Assembly (NCBI RefSeq): GCF_014395785.1
Contig: NZ_CP060713.1
Location: 3,314,501 to 3,378,500, forward strand
DNA: 64,000 nt
Origin: Nocardioides mesophilus
GTDB lineage: Bacteria; Actinomycetota; Actinomycetes; Propionibacteriales; Nocardioidaceae
Direction of reading: 5' to 3'
The notes beneath the pieces were generated by a model. The model made no database searches. It was given only the letters and a program-made list of their open reading frames with translations, and was not told the DNA's origin. A program made the position numbers and the translations under genes. Below, in pieces: positions 52,023 to 60,967 of this stretch; position 1 is the stretch's first letter, and each line of letters begins with the position of its first letter.

Positions 52023-53789
52023 ATGAACGTCCTGCCCTCATCCCCCCGGGAAACCGGCCACCCGATCGCGCGCACCGGTCGGGCACGTCGCCGGGCGGCG
52101 GTGGCCCTCTCGAGTGCCACCCTCACCGGCCTCGCGCTGGCCGGCCCCGCGCCGGCAGCCCTGGCCGCGCCGGCGGCTGCGGTCTCCGCACCGGCCGCCA
52201 CCTCTGCCGGCTCGGCCGCGAGCCTGGTCCCCGACGGCGCCGACCCCCGTCCCGTGCTGGTCGGGGCCGACTGGCTGACCGGTCAGCTCGACGCGAGCGG
52301 CCTGCTCCACAACGACCAGTACGACTTCGCCGACTACGGGCTCACCGCCGACGCCGGCTTCGCGCTCGACGCGGCCGGCGGGCACCAGGGCGCGGTCACT
52401 GCGATCACCGACGCGCTCGCGGCGCACGTGGACTCCTACACGACCGGCGTCGACTTCGACGCTCCTGACGACGTGTACGCCGGCGCGGTCGCGAAGGTAC
52501 TGTCCCTGGCCACCAGCCAGGACCGCGACCCCCGCACGTTCGGCGGGGAGGACCTCGTCAGCCGCATGGAGTCGGTCGTGCTGACCGGGGGTCGGCTGAA
52601 CGGGCGGATCAAGGACGTCAGCGCCTACGGCGACTACAGCAACACCATCGGGCAGGCCTTCGCCGCCCGTGGGCTCACCGCCGCGGGCTCGCCCCTGGCC
52701 GACGACGCGACCGGCTTCCTGCTCCAGCAGCAGTGCCTCGCCGGCTACTTCCGGCTCACCTTCGCCGCGGAGACCGCGGCCGAGCAGAGCTGCAACGCCG
52801 GGGTCCGGGCCGACGACCCCGCGGGGCAGGCCGACCCCGACGCCACGTCGCTGGCCACGCTGCAGCTGATCCGGATCGCCGCGTTGCCGGGGCTCGACCC
52901 GGCGCTCGCCACCCGGGTCGACGACGCGATCGGGGCGGCGACGACGTGGTTGCGCAGCCGCCAGCAGCGCAACGGTGCGCTCGGTGGCGGCACCGCCACC
53001 GAGGCTGCGAACACCAACAGCACCGGTCTGGCCGGCTGGGTCTTCGGCGAGGCGGGGGAGACCTCCGCGGCTCGCCGGGCCGCCGCGTGGGTGCGCGCCC
53101 GGCAGGCCGACGAGCCGCGCCGGTGCCCCTCCGGGCTCACCGCCGAGACCGGGGCCATCGGCTACGACGACGCCTCCGTCGCGGCGGGTCGCACCGGTGC
53201 GATCCCGGTGGAGAGCCGCGACCAGTGGCGCCGGGCGAGCACCCAGGCGCTCCCCGCGCTGCGCTGGGCACCTGCCGCCGCGGCCCCGGCCCTGCGGGGC
53301 CCGCGGGACTACGTCCGGGCCGGCCGCGACGCCCGGCTGGTCGCGACCGGGACAGCCCCCGGCTCGCGGGTCTGCTTCGTCCGCGGCGCGAAGGCGACGG
53401 CACGCACGGCCGGAAGCGCCGGCCGGGCCGCGGCCGACCTCCGGATGCCCTGGGGCACCCGGGAGACCACCGTGTCGCTGCGCACCGGCGCCGGCACGAT
53501 CGCCTCGACCACCGTATCGGTCCTGGGCCGCGCCCGGTTCTCCGTCGAGCTCGCCCAGCGGTCCGTGCCGCGTCGCGGGATCCAGACCGTGACCGCGACG
53601 GGTCTCGCGCCCGGGGAGTCCGTGGTGGTCCGCTACCGCGGCGAGCAGGTCCGGCGCACCGAGGCCGACCGACGCGGCCGGCTGACCACCCGGTTCCGGG
53701 TCGGCAGCCGTCTCGGCGAGGTGACGGTCCGGGTGCTCGGCGAGTTCCCCCACCGCGACGGCGCGGCCACGTTCACCGTGCGCCGATGA
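52023..53789 (+). CDS. Secreted alpha/alpha-toroid protein (prenyltransferase/squalene-oxidase repeat; intrinsic-factor alpha-domain-like)
   Basis: 588 residues. A signal peptide (Arg-rich, then LSSATLTGLALAGPAPAALA, about 24-48) is followed by an alpha/alpha-barrel region (about 78-418) built from helix-pair repeats. Repeat segments are YGLTADAGFALDAAG, YGDYSNTIGQAFAARGL, DATSLATLQLIRIAAL, TNSTGLAGWVFGEAG and GYDDASVAAG. A C-terminal Ig-like region (about 425-588) follows. This fold is shared by terpene cyclases and by the N-terminal domain of intrinsic factor/transcobalamin; no terpene-cyclase acid motif is evident. The ATG at 52023 lies behind a cobalamin riboswitch. The next gene overlaps by ATGA. 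I infer corrinoid capture outside the cell. Confidence 0.85.
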   Translation: MNVLPSSPRETGHPIARTGRARRRAAVALSSATLTGLALAGPAPAALAAPAAAVSAPAATSAGSAASLVPDGADPRPVLVGADWLTGQLDASGLLHNDQYDFADYGLTADAGFALDAAGGHQGAVTAITDALAAHVDSYTTGVDFDAPDDVYAGAVAKVLSLATSQDRDPRTFGGEDLVSRMESVVLTGGRLNGRIKDVSAYGDYSNTIGQAFAARGLTAAGSPLADDATGFLLQQQCLAGYFRLTFAAETAAEQSCNAGVRADDPAGQADPDATSLATLQLIRIAALPGLDPALATRVDDAIGAATTWLRSRQQRNGALGGGTATEAANTNSTGLAGWVFGEAGETSAARRAAAWVRARQADEPRRCPSGLTAETGAIGYDDASVAAGRTGAIPVESRDQWRRASTQALPALRWAPAAAAPALRGPRDYVRAGRDARLVATGTAPGSRVCFVRGAKATARTAGSAGRAAADLRMPWGTRETTVSLRTGAGTIASTTVSVLGRARFSVELAQRSVPRRGIQTVTATGLAPGESVVVRYRGEQVRRTEADRRGRLTTRFRVGSRLGEVTVRVLGEFPHRDGAATFTVRR

Positions 53790-54793
53790 GCAGCGTCCGC
53801 AGGTTCGCCGGGGCCGCAGTCACGCTCGGCGCCGTGGCGGCGACCCTGCTGGCCGCGCCGGTGGTCGCTCCCGCGAGCGCCGCCGGCGGCTTCTGCAGCG
53901 GCGGCGGGGTGAACGTGGTGGTCGACTTCAAGGAGCTCGGCGGCGGCGTCCAGAAGGGCTGCGACCCGAACGGCGCCGGCCGCACCGCGGACCAGGTCGC
54001 TCCGGCCGCCGGCTTCACGCTCAGCTATGTGAGGAGCCAGCCGGGCTTCGTCTGCCAGGTCTCCGGGGAGCCGACGGCCGACCCCTGCGCGAAGACGCCA
54101 CCTTCGAACGCCTACTGGGGCTTGTGGTGGTCCGACGGCACCTCGGCCACGTGGACCTACTCCAGCCAGGGCGCCGGGTCGTTGAAGGTCCCCTCCGGCG
54201 GGTCGATCGCCTTCTCCTGGAACGGCGACACCGGGTCCAACCCGCCGGGCGCCGCACCGGCGCAGGCCACGGCCGGCACCCCGACGCCGACGAAGTCCCC
54301 GACCAGCGCGCCCACCGCGTCGGCCGGCGGGGGCGGGACCGGGGGCGCCGGCGGGACCGGTGGCAGCGGCGGGACCGCCACGGGCGGGACCGGCTCGGCC
54401 GGGACCGGTACGGCGCCCGCTCCCACCGGCCCGACCGCCGCCGTCTCGACCAGGGCGGCGCCCGCGGCGGGCACGAGCAAGGGCGGGAGTCCCGCGTCGG
54501 CTGCGTCCGACGGGGCCGGCACGACGAAACGCGCCCACCCGGGCCGGTCCGGGAGGTCGGGACGCCACGCGGCGGGGAGGACCGCCACAGCGGCGGCCTC
54601 GCCGGGCGTCGCCCCGACCGGCCCGGTCACCTCGCCCGCGGCTGCCGCCGAGACGCCGCAGACCGCGCCCGCGGCCGCGACGGTCGAGGAGGGCCGGCTC
54701 CCGCTGTGGGCGCCGCTGGGGCTGCTCGGGGCCGTCCTCGCCGGAACGGCCACCGCGCTCGTCGTACGCAGACGGGGACGCCCTCCGCTGTGA
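53786..54793 (+). CDS. Membrane-anchored DUF4430-like (transcobalamin beta-domain-like) protein
   Basis: 335 residues. A signal peptide (1-33) leads to a small domain at 37-148: GVNVVVDFKELGGGVQKGCD, AAGFTLSYVRS and AYWGLWWSDGTSATWTYSSQG. Four Cys (C37, C59, C90, C101) could form two disulfides. The pattern resembles the DUF4430 / transcobalamin C-terminal domain. A ~150-residue Gly/Thr/Ala/Pro linker follows, then a membrane helix (about 306-326) and a basic tail RRRGRPP; no LPxTG is present. The protein would hold the domain away from the membrane. It overlaps the toroid gene by four bases and precedes ecfT by seven. Confidence 0.82.
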   Translation: MSSVRRFAGAAVTLGAVAATLLAAPVVAPASAAGGFCSGGGVNVVVDFKELGGGVQKGCDPNGAGRTADQVAPAAGFTLSYVRSQPGFVCQVSGEPTADPCAKTPPSNAYWGLWWSDGTSATWTYSSQGAGSLKVPSGGSIAFSWNGDTGSNPPGAAPAQATAGTPTPTKSPTSAPTASAGGGGTGGAGGTGGSGGTATGGTGSAGTGTAPAPTGPTAAVSTRAAPAAGTSKGGSPASAASDGAGTTKRAHPGRSGRSGRHAAGRTATAAASPGVAPTGPVTSPAAAAETPQTAPAAATVEEGRLPLWAPLGLLGAVLAGTATALVVRRRGRPPL

Positions 54794-54800
54794 GCCGACC

Positions 54801-55901
54801 ATGACCGGCGCCCGCGTCGCCCGTGACCTGCACCCACTCGCCTGGTGGGTGTGGGCCATCGGGCTGGGCACGGCGGCGTCGATGACGACGAACCCGTTGC
54901 TGCTGGTGCTCGTCATGGCCACAGCCGCGTTCGTCGTCGCGTTGCGCCACGGCGACCACCCCTGGGCGCGGTCGTTCCGGCTCTACCTCTGGCTGGGGCT
55001 GGGCATCGTGGTGATCCGGGTGGTGTTCCGGGTGCTGCTCGGCGGTTCCGAGGGCGGCACCGTGCTGGTCGCGCTGCCGGAGATCCCCCTGCCCGACTGG
55101 GCCGCGGGCATCCGGCTGCTCGGGCCGATCACCACCGAGGACATCCTCGCCGGGCTGTACGACGGGCTGCGGCTGGCCGGGATCGTGATCGCGGTGGGGG
55201 CCGCCAACGCGCTGGCCAACCCCAAGCGACTGCTGAAGTCGATGCCCGCCGCGCTCTACGAGATCGGCAGTGCGCTGGTGGTCGCGGTCACCGTGCTGCC
55301 CCAGCTCGCCGACAGCGTCCAGCGGGTCCGGGCGGCGCGCGCCCTGCGTGGTGAGCCGGCCAGCCGGTGGGGCGGTCTGCGCCGGCTGGTGGTGCCGGTG
55401 CTCGAGGACGCGCTCGAGCGGTCCATGCGGCTCGCCGCCGGCATGGACGCCCGCGGCTACGGCCGCTCCGGCTCGGCGACGGCCGGGCAGCGGCGCACCA
55501 CCGGCACGCTGATGGTGGTCGGGCTGCTGGGCATCTGCGTCGGGATCTACGCGGTGCTGGACCTGACCGCGCCGCGGCTGCTCGCCGCGCCGATGCTGGT
55601 GGCCGGCTGCCTCCTGGCCCTGGCCGGCTTCGTCTCGGCCGGCCGGCGGGTCGAGCGCAGCCGCTACCGGCCGGACCCGTGGCGGGTCGCCGAGACCGCG
55701 GTCGCGGTGTGCGGGCTGGTCACGGCGACCGTGTTCGTCTGGGTCGGCCGGTCCCACCCGTTGCTGATGCACCCGGGTCTCGACGAGGCCCCGGCGGTCA
55801 CCGTGACGCTGCTGGCAGGCATCCTGGTGGCCGGGATCCCGGCGTTCGCCAGCCCGCCGCCGCAGGACGCCGTACTCCCGCGGGAAGGAGCCCGTCGATG
55901 A
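54801..55901 (+). CDS. ecfT: ECF transporter T component (EcfT/CbiQ family)
   Basis: Membrane coupling protein of 366 residues with about seven hydrophobic segments. The two diagnostic coupling-helix motifs are present: ARALRGE (179-185) and MDARGYG (215-221). It joins the ATPase to the S component. The ATG at 54801 is the first Met after the preceding stop, seven bases downstream. The C-terminal ~130 residues add extra helices beyond standard EcfT. It overlaps the ATPase gene by four bases. Confidence 0.92.
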   Translation: MTGARVARDLHPLAWWVWAIGLGTAASMTTNPLLLVLVMATAAFVVALRHGDHPWARSFRLYLWLGLGIVVIRVVFRVLLGGSEGGTVLVALPEIPLPDWAAGIRLLGPITTEDILAGLYDGLRLAGIVIAVGAANALANPKRLLKSMPAALYEIGSALVVAVTVLPQLADSVQRVRAARALRGEPASRWGGLRRLVVPVLEDALERSMRLAAGMDARGYGRSGSATAGQRRTTGTLMVVGLLGICVGIYAVLDLTAPRLLAAPMLVAGCLLALAGFVSAGRRVERSRYRPDPWRVAETAVAVCGLVTATVFVWVGRSHPLLMHPGLDEAPAVTVTLLAGILVAGIPAFASPPPQDAVLPREGARR

Positions 55902-57478
55902 TCGAGCTGAGCGGTCTCAGCTTCGGCTACGACGACCAGCAGGTGCTGCGCGACGTCGACCTGGTCCTGGAGGACGGCGAGTTCGTCGTGGTCGCCGGGC
56001 GCACCGGCGTCGGCAAGTCCACGCTGCTGGGCACCTTCAACGGGCTGGTGCCGCAGTTCACCGGCGGCACCCTCACCGGCGACGTCCTCGTCGACGGCCG
56101 CAGCGTCGTCGAGCTGCCGCCCCGCGAGCGCGCGCACCTGGTCGGGTACGTCGGCCAGGACCCGGCCGCCGGGTTCGTGACCGACACGGTGGAGGAGGAG
56201 CTGGCCTACGGCATGGAGCAGCTCGGCCTCGACGCGGCCACCATGCGCCGCCGGGTCGAGGAGACCCTGGACCTGCTCGGGCTGGCCGAGCTGCGCGACC
56301 GCGACCTGGCCACGCTCTCCGGCGGCCAGCAGCAGCGGGTCGCGATCGGCTCGGTGCTGCCCATGCACCCCCGGCTGCTCGTGCTCGACGAGCCGACCTC
56401 GGCGCTGGACTCCACGGCCGCCGAGGAGGTGCTCGCCACGCTCACCCGGCTGGCCCACGACGTCGGGATCACCGTGCTGATCGCCGAGCACCGGCTGGAG
56501 CGGGTCGTGCCGTTCGCGGACCGGCTCTGCCTGATCGAGCACCGGGGGCTGCGGGTCGGTCCGCCGGCGGAGGTGCTGCGGGAGGCTCCCGTCGTGCCGC
56601 CGATCGTGGCGCTCGGCCGGCTGGCCGGCTGGGACCCGCTGCCGCTCTCGGTGCGCGAGGCCCGCCGCCGGGCCCGGGGCTGGACCTCCACGATGGCGCC
56701 CCCGCAGGTGAGCGTCGGGTCCGCGGCCCGACCCGTCCTGGAGGTCCGCGGGGTGAGCGTCTCCCACGGCCGCCGGCCCGCGGTCCGCGACGTCGACCTG
56801 AGCGTCGCCGCGGGCGAGATCCTCGCGGTGATGGGGCGCAACGGCTCCGGCAAGTCGACGCTGCTCTGGACGATCCAGGGCAGCAAGGCACGCGACCGCG
56901 GGTCGGTCCGCGTGGCCGGCTCGGATCCGGCGAAGCTGGCTCCCGGCAGCCGCCGTACCCTCAGCGGACTGGTGCCGCAGACCGCCGCCGACCTGCTCTA
57001 CCTCGAGACGGTCGCCGAGGAGTGCGCCGCCGCCGACCACGAGTCCGACCGGCCCGCCGGGAGCTGCCGGACGCTGCTGGAGCGGCTGGTGCCCGGCGTC
57101 CCCGACGACCGGCACCCCCGCGACCTCTCCGAGGGGCAGCGGCTGGCGCTGGTGCTGGCGATCGTGCTCACCGCGGAGCCGCCGCTGGTGCTGCTCGACG
57201 AGCCGACCCGGGGCCTGGACTACCCCGGCAAGGAGGCCCTGGCGCGGATCCTCGCGGCGCTCGCCGCCGAGGGCCGGGCGGTGCTGGTGGCGACCCACGA
57301 CGTGGAGTTCGTGGCCGAGGTGGCCGACCGGGTCGTGGTGCTCGCCGAGGGGGAGGTGGTCTCCTCCGGGCCCACCGCCGCGGTGGTCGCGGAGACCCCG
57401 GCGTTCGCGCCCCAGGTGTCGAAGATCCTCGGGCCGGAGTGGCTCACCGTCGCCCAGGTCAGCGGAGCGCTGCGATGA
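55898..57478 (+). CDS. ecfA: Fused ECF ATPase (EcfA-EcfA')
   Basis: 526 residues with two ABC domains in one chain. Domain 1: Walker A GRTGVGKST (34-42), signature LSGGQ (140-144), Walker B LVLDEP (161-166). Domain 2: Walker A GRNGSGKST (313-321), altered signature LSEGQ (410-414), Walker B LLDEP (432-436). This replaces the usual EcfA1/EcfA2 heterodimer. A linker with basic residues lies about 255-275. ATG 55898; four-base overlaps on both sides link it to ecfT and the S component. Confidence 0.95.
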   Translation: MIELSGLSFGYDDQQVLRDVDLVLEDGEFVVVAGRTGVGKSTLLGTFNGLVPQFTGGTLTGDVLVDGRSVVELPPRERAHLVGYVGQDPAAGFVTDTVEEELAYGMEQLGLDAATMRRRVEETLDLLGLAELRDRDLATLSGGQQQRVAIGSVLPMHPRLLVLDEPTSALDSTAAEEVLATLTRLAHDVGITVLIAEHRLERVVPFADRLCLIEHRGLRVGPPAEVLREAPVVPPIVALGRLAGWDPLPLSVREARRRARGWTSTMAPPQVSVGSAARPVLEVRGVSVSHGRRPAVRDVDLSVAAGEILAVMGRNGSGKSTLLWTIQGSKARDRGSVRVAGSDPAKLAPGSRRTLSGLVPQTAADLLYLETVAEECAAADHESDRPAGSCRTLLERLVPGVPDDRHPRDLSEGQRLALVLAIVLTAEPPLVLLDEPTRGLDYPGKEALARILAALAAEGRAVLVATHDVEFVAEVADRVVVLAEGEVVSSGPTAAVVAETPAFAPQVSKILGPEWLTVAQVSGALR

Positions 57479-58389
57479 GGCGCGGCCACCAGGGCGGGGT
57501 CGTGCCGCTGCTGCCGCGGTCCGGGCTGGTCCTCGGCGTCGCGACGCTGGCCGGCCTGATGATGTTCCTGTGGCCGCTGCTGGTCCGGGTGCCGACCACC
57601 GGTGCCCAGGTGCAGCCGCCGTTCCTGTTCCTCGCGCTGCTGCCGGTGGTGATCGTGGTGGTGCTCGCCGAGCTGTCCGAGGGCGGCATGGACTCCCGGG
57701 CGCTGGCGGTGCTGGGGGTGCTCAGCGCGGTCAACGCGGTGCTGCGCGGGGTGAGCGCGGGGGTCGCCGGCCTGGAGCTGGTGTTCTTCCTGCTGATCCT
57801 GGCCGGCCGCGTCTTCGGCCCCGGGTTCGGCTTCGTGCTCGGCTGCACGTCGCTGTTCGCCTCCGCGCTGCTGACCGGGGGAGTGGGGCCGTGGCTGCCG
57901 TACCAGATGCTCACCGCGGCCTGGGTGGGTCTGGGCGCCGGGCTGCTGCCGGGCCGCCGCTCGGGGCGCCTGCGTGGCCGCGCCGAGATCGCCCTGCTGG
58001 TGGCGTACGGCGTCGTCGCCGCCTACGGCTTCGGCCTCTTGATGAACATGTCGAGCTGGCCCTACGCGATGGGGATCGCGCTGCCGGGCCACGAGGGCGG
58101 CCTGTCGTTCGTGCCGGGCGACCCGCTCACGGAGAACCTGCACCGGTTCTTGATCTACACCCTGCTCACCTCGACCGGGGGCTGGGACACCGGGAGGGCG
58201 ATCACCAACTCGGTGGCGCTGCTGCTGCTCGGGCCGGCGGTGCTGGCGACGCTGCGCCGGGCCCGGCGCCGGGTCCGGGTGGTGCGTGTGTCCACCGGAG
58301 CTGGTCCGGACCGGCCCCGTCCGTCGACGGGTGCGGGGGACACCGAGGGCGTACTGTCGGGACAGCGAAGCCGTTCCGGCTTCCGATGA
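57475..58389 (+). CDS. ECF transporter S component, probable cobalamin specificity
   Basis: Substrate-binding membrane protein of 304 residues with about six to seven hydrophobic segments (VLGVATLAGLMMFLWPLLV, FLFLALLPVVIVVVLAELS, LVFFLLILAGRVFGPGFGFV, GVGPWLPYQMLTAAWVGLGA). It resembles ECF S components of the CbrT-like group; I cannot prove the specificity. Position in a cobalamin-riboswitch operon beside EcfT and EcfA makes cobalamin or a precursor the likely cargo. The C-terminal ~40 residues are polar and Arg-rich. It closes the operon. Confidence 0.88.
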   Translation: MRRGHQGGVVPLLPRSGLVLGVATLAGLMMFLWPLLVRVPTTGAQVQPPFLFLALLPVVIVVVLAELSEGGMDSRALAVLGVLSAVNAVLRGVSAGVAGLELVFFLLILAGRVFGPGFGFVLGCTSLFASALLTGGVGPWLPYQMLTAAWVGLGAGLLPGRRSGRLRGRAEIALLVAYGVVAAYGFGLLMNMSSWPYAMGIALPGHEGGLSFVPGDPLTENLHRFLIYTLLTSTGGWDTGRAITNSVALLLLGPAVLATLRRARRRVRVVRVSTGAGPDRPRPSTGAGDTEGVLSGQRSRSGFR

Positions 58390-58398
58390 GGAGCGACC

Positions 58399-58530
58399 AT
58401 GGCCGACAAGTCCCCCCGGCAACACCTGTCCAAGAAGGCAGGCAAGTCCCTCAAGGAGAAGCGTGCCGACAAGCACGCGAAGACCGAGGCGTCCAAGACC
58501 GAGTTCCTGCCGCCTGGCAAGAAGCACTGA
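58399..58530 (+). CDS. Small lysine-rich protein, 43 residues
   Basis: Tiny ORF starting MADKSPRQHLSKKAGKSLKE and ending FLPPGKKH. Nearly a third of residues are Lys or Arg. ATG 58399 has GAGGAGCG just upstream at ideal spacing, and no longer ORF competes in frame. Short basic proteins of this type are widespread in actinobacterial genomes without assigned function; binding of nucleic acid is only a guess. It lies nine bases after the S-component gene and could be read from the same transcript. Confidence 0.75.
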   Translation: MADKSPRQHLSKKAGKSLKEKRADKHAKTEASKTEFLPPGKKH

Positions 58531-58533
58531 CCC

Positions 58534-59736
58534 TCACTCGACGGCGACCTCGAGGATCCGGTCGTCCTGCGGGGCCGGGTTCCCGCGGCCGTCGCGGTTC
58601 GACGTCGTGACCCACAGGTTGCCGTCGGGTGCGACCACCACCGTGCGCAGCCGTCCGTAGGCGCCGACGAACCAGTCGCGGGGCCTGCCCACGCCGGCGT
58701 CGGTGACGGGCACCTGCCACAGCCGCTGCCCGCGCAGCGAGGCCAGCCACAGCGACCCGGCGTGGAAGGCCAGCCCGGACGGTGACGCCTCGGAGGTGCG
58801 CCACTGCACGAACGGGTCCCGGTAGCCCTCCCGGTCGCCGCGGCCCTCCACCAGCGGCCAGCCGTAGTTGCGGCCCCGGTCGATCAGGTTCAGCTCGTCC
58901 CAGGTGTTGGCGCCGAACTCGCTGGCCCACAGCCGTCCGCGGTCGTCGAAGGCGAGCCCCTGCACGTTGCGGTGCCCCATCGTCCAGACCGGGGAGCCCT
59001 TGACCGGGTTGTCGGGGGCCGGTGCGCCGTCGGGAGTGAGGTGCAGGATCTTGCCGGCCAGGGAGTCGGGATCCTGGGCCAGGTCGGGCTCGCCGGTCTC
59101 GCCGGTGGAGACGAACAGCGTGCCGTCCTCGGCGAAGAGCAGGCGGCCCCCGTCGTGGATGAACCCGTTCGGGATACCGGTCAGGATCGGGTCGGGCGCC
59201 CCCAGCCGGCCGCCGGCGTACCGCATCCGGACCACCCGGTTGTCCGCCGCGGTCGAGACGTAGGCGTAGACCAGCCGGTCCTCGGCGAAGGCCGGGGAGG
59301 CCGCGAGGCCGAGCAGCCCGGCCTCGCCCTGCGGCGTGGCGATCGCGACCCGGCCCACCTCCCGCGGCCGGCCGCCGGGTGCCAGGGCCAGCACCCGGGT
59401 GGTGTCCCGCTCGCCCACCAGCGCGGTCCCGTCGGGCAGGAACGTGATGCCCCAGGGCGCCGCCAGCCCGCGGGCCACGGTGGCGACCACGCGGGGCCGG
59501 CCCACCTCCCGCGGCGACTGCCCCGGGGACCCGGCCGGCCCGGACGACCCCGTCGACTCCGGTGACCGTGCAGACCCCGGGGGTGATGCCGGGGCCGGCT
59601 CACCGGTCAGCGTCGTGGGCTGCGGGGTGGGGGGCTGCTCGCCGAGACCGGCGGGACTGCCGGCGTTGCCGGAGCAGGCGGCCGCGGGGACCAGGACCAG
59701 GACCAGGGCGGCCACGGAGCGTCTCACCCCGTCCAC
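58534..59736 (-). CDS. Lipoprotein PQQ-dependent sugar dehydrogenase (glucose/sorbosone dehydrogenase family)
   Basis: 400 residues: signal MDGVRRSVAALVLVLVPA with lipobox AAAC (C21), a Pro/Ser/Gly linker to about 85, then a six-bladed propeller with LAAPWGITFLPDGTALVGER, GGRLLFAEDGTLFVSTGE, and GHRNVQGLAFDDRGRLWASE. The family oxidises sugars outside the cell using PQQ or another cofactor. The start is GTG at 59736 or GTG nine bases downstream. It is convergent with the small basic gene. Substrate and cofactor are unproven. Confidence 0.9.
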   Translation of the reverse strand: MDGVRRSVAALVLVLVPAAACSGNAGSPAGLGEQPPTPQPTTLTGEPAPASPPGSARSPESTGSSGPAGSPGQSPREVGRPRVVATVARGLAAPWGITFLPDGTALVGERDTTRVLALAPGGRPREVGRVAIATPQGEAGLLGLAASPAFAEDRLVYAYVSTAADNRVVRMRYAGGRLGAPDPILTGIPNGFIHDGGRLLFAEDGTLFVSTGETGEPDLAQDPDSLAGKILHLTPDGAPAPDNPVKGSPVWTMGHRNVQGLAFDDRGRLWASEFGANTWDELNLIDRGRNYGWPLVEGRGDREGYRDPFVQWRTSEASPSGLAFHAGSLWLASLRGQRLWQVPVTDAGVGRPRDWFVGAYGRLRTVVVAPDGNLWVTTSNRDGRGNPAPQDDRILEVAVE

Positions 59737-59757
59737 CGTATCCGGTGGCCGTCGCGC

Positions 59758-60731
59758 TCAGCCCGGCTCGCGCTCGCTCACCGGTGCTCCGTCCGGGTGC
59801 GCCCGCGCGACCAGGGCGAGCAGCTCCTCGTGGACGCACTCCGGGTGCTCGAGCTGGAGGAAGTGCGAGCCCCTCAGCACGGCGTACGTCGCCTCCGGGA
59901 TCCGGGCCGCGGCCGTCCGCATGTCCTGCGCGGAGGAGAGCAGGTCGAAGTGACCGGCGACGAAGGCGGTCGGGACGGTGATCCCCCGAGCGGGACCCGG
60001 GGGTGCTGCGCGGCGATCCGGGCCAGGTGCATGTACCAGTCGACGGGGGTGGTGAGGAACTCGCGCACGGTCCGGCCGACCGGCTCGAGGTCCGGGGTGG
60101 GCAGCATGAAGCCGGTGTGGGTGAGCGCCTGCGCGGCCCGCCGACCGACCGGCAGCCGGGTGGTGACCGGGGTGAGCAGGCCGCCGGTGCGGTGCAGCAG
60201 CGAGGTCAGCCCGAGCGCCAGCGGCCGGCGCAGCAGCCGCGGCAGCATCAGCGGCGCCCCCATCGAGGCGAAGGTGCCGCCGGGCACCCCGGCCACTGCG
60301 AACAGGCCACGCACCCGGTGCGGGTGCAGCACCGCCAGCTCGAAGGCGGTGTTGACGCCGATGCTCCAGCCGGCGACCACGGCCGACTCCACTCCCGCGT
60401 GGTCGAGCACCGCGAGCGCGTCCTCGACGAAGGCGTCCATGCCGACCCGGGCCGAGTCCGCCGGACGCTCGGAGCCGCCGACTCCTCGGTGGTTCCACGA
60501 CAGCACCCGCACGCCGCAGTCGGCCCGCAGCAGCGCCGGCCACGCATAGGCACTGGTGCCCAGGCCGTTGCAGAGCAGCACGGTCGGACCGTCCACGTCG
60601 TTGGACCAGGCCCGCAGCCGCGTGCCGTCGTCGCTGACCACGTCGTGGAAGCTCAGCGCGAGGTCCGACGGCGCGTCGACCTCCTCGAGGTCGGGGACGG
60701 CGCGCAGGGCGCGCTCGGCGTTGCTGGCCAT
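59758..60731 (-). pseudogene. Alpha/beta hydrolase, single-base frameshift
   Basis: Hydrolase with nucleophile Ser in VVAGWSIGVNTAFE, oxyanion region LLCNGLGTSAYAW and NHRGVGGS. The C-terminal part in the other frame holds AFVAGHFDLLSS (acidic residue) and VLRGSHFLQLEHPE (catalytic His). The frame is lost at the five-C run 59983-59987: adding one base makes PLGGITVPTAFVAGHFD and a 324-residue protein (974+1 bases). The ATG is the complement of 60729-60731. As written the last two catalytic residues are not translated. Fourth such break in the window. Confidence 0.87.
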
Positions 60732-60778
60732 GGGCGAAGTGTGCCCGACCCGGGGTGCGTGGCGCTGCTGCCGGGCTG

Positions 60779-60967
60779 TCAGGCGGAGCGGTGGCGAGAG
60801 GCCCGGTGGTGCCGGCGGAGGAACTCCTCGACCTCGTCGAGCTCCCGTCGGCGCTGGGTGAGCGCCGTGCTGGCCACCATCGCGTTGCGGCGGGCGGTCT
60901 CCTGGCTGGCCACCGGCCAGCGGGACAGATCTCGGGCCAGTCCTCTGAGCTGCTGGTCGATCCGCAC
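60779..60967 (-). CDS. Small helical protein, 62 residues
   Basis: Starts at the GTG complement of 60965-60967, with AGGAGG five bases upstream, an excellent ribosome site. Product is charged and probably all helical (RIDQQLRGLARDLSRWP, then RRRELDEVEEFLRRHH). I do not recognise a family. It lies upstream of the alpha/beta hydrolase on the same strand (47-base gap) and may share its transcript. Confidence 0.7.
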   Translation of the reverse strand: MRIDQQLRGLARDLSRWPVASQETARRNAMVASTALTQRRRELDEVEEFLRRHHRASRHRSA

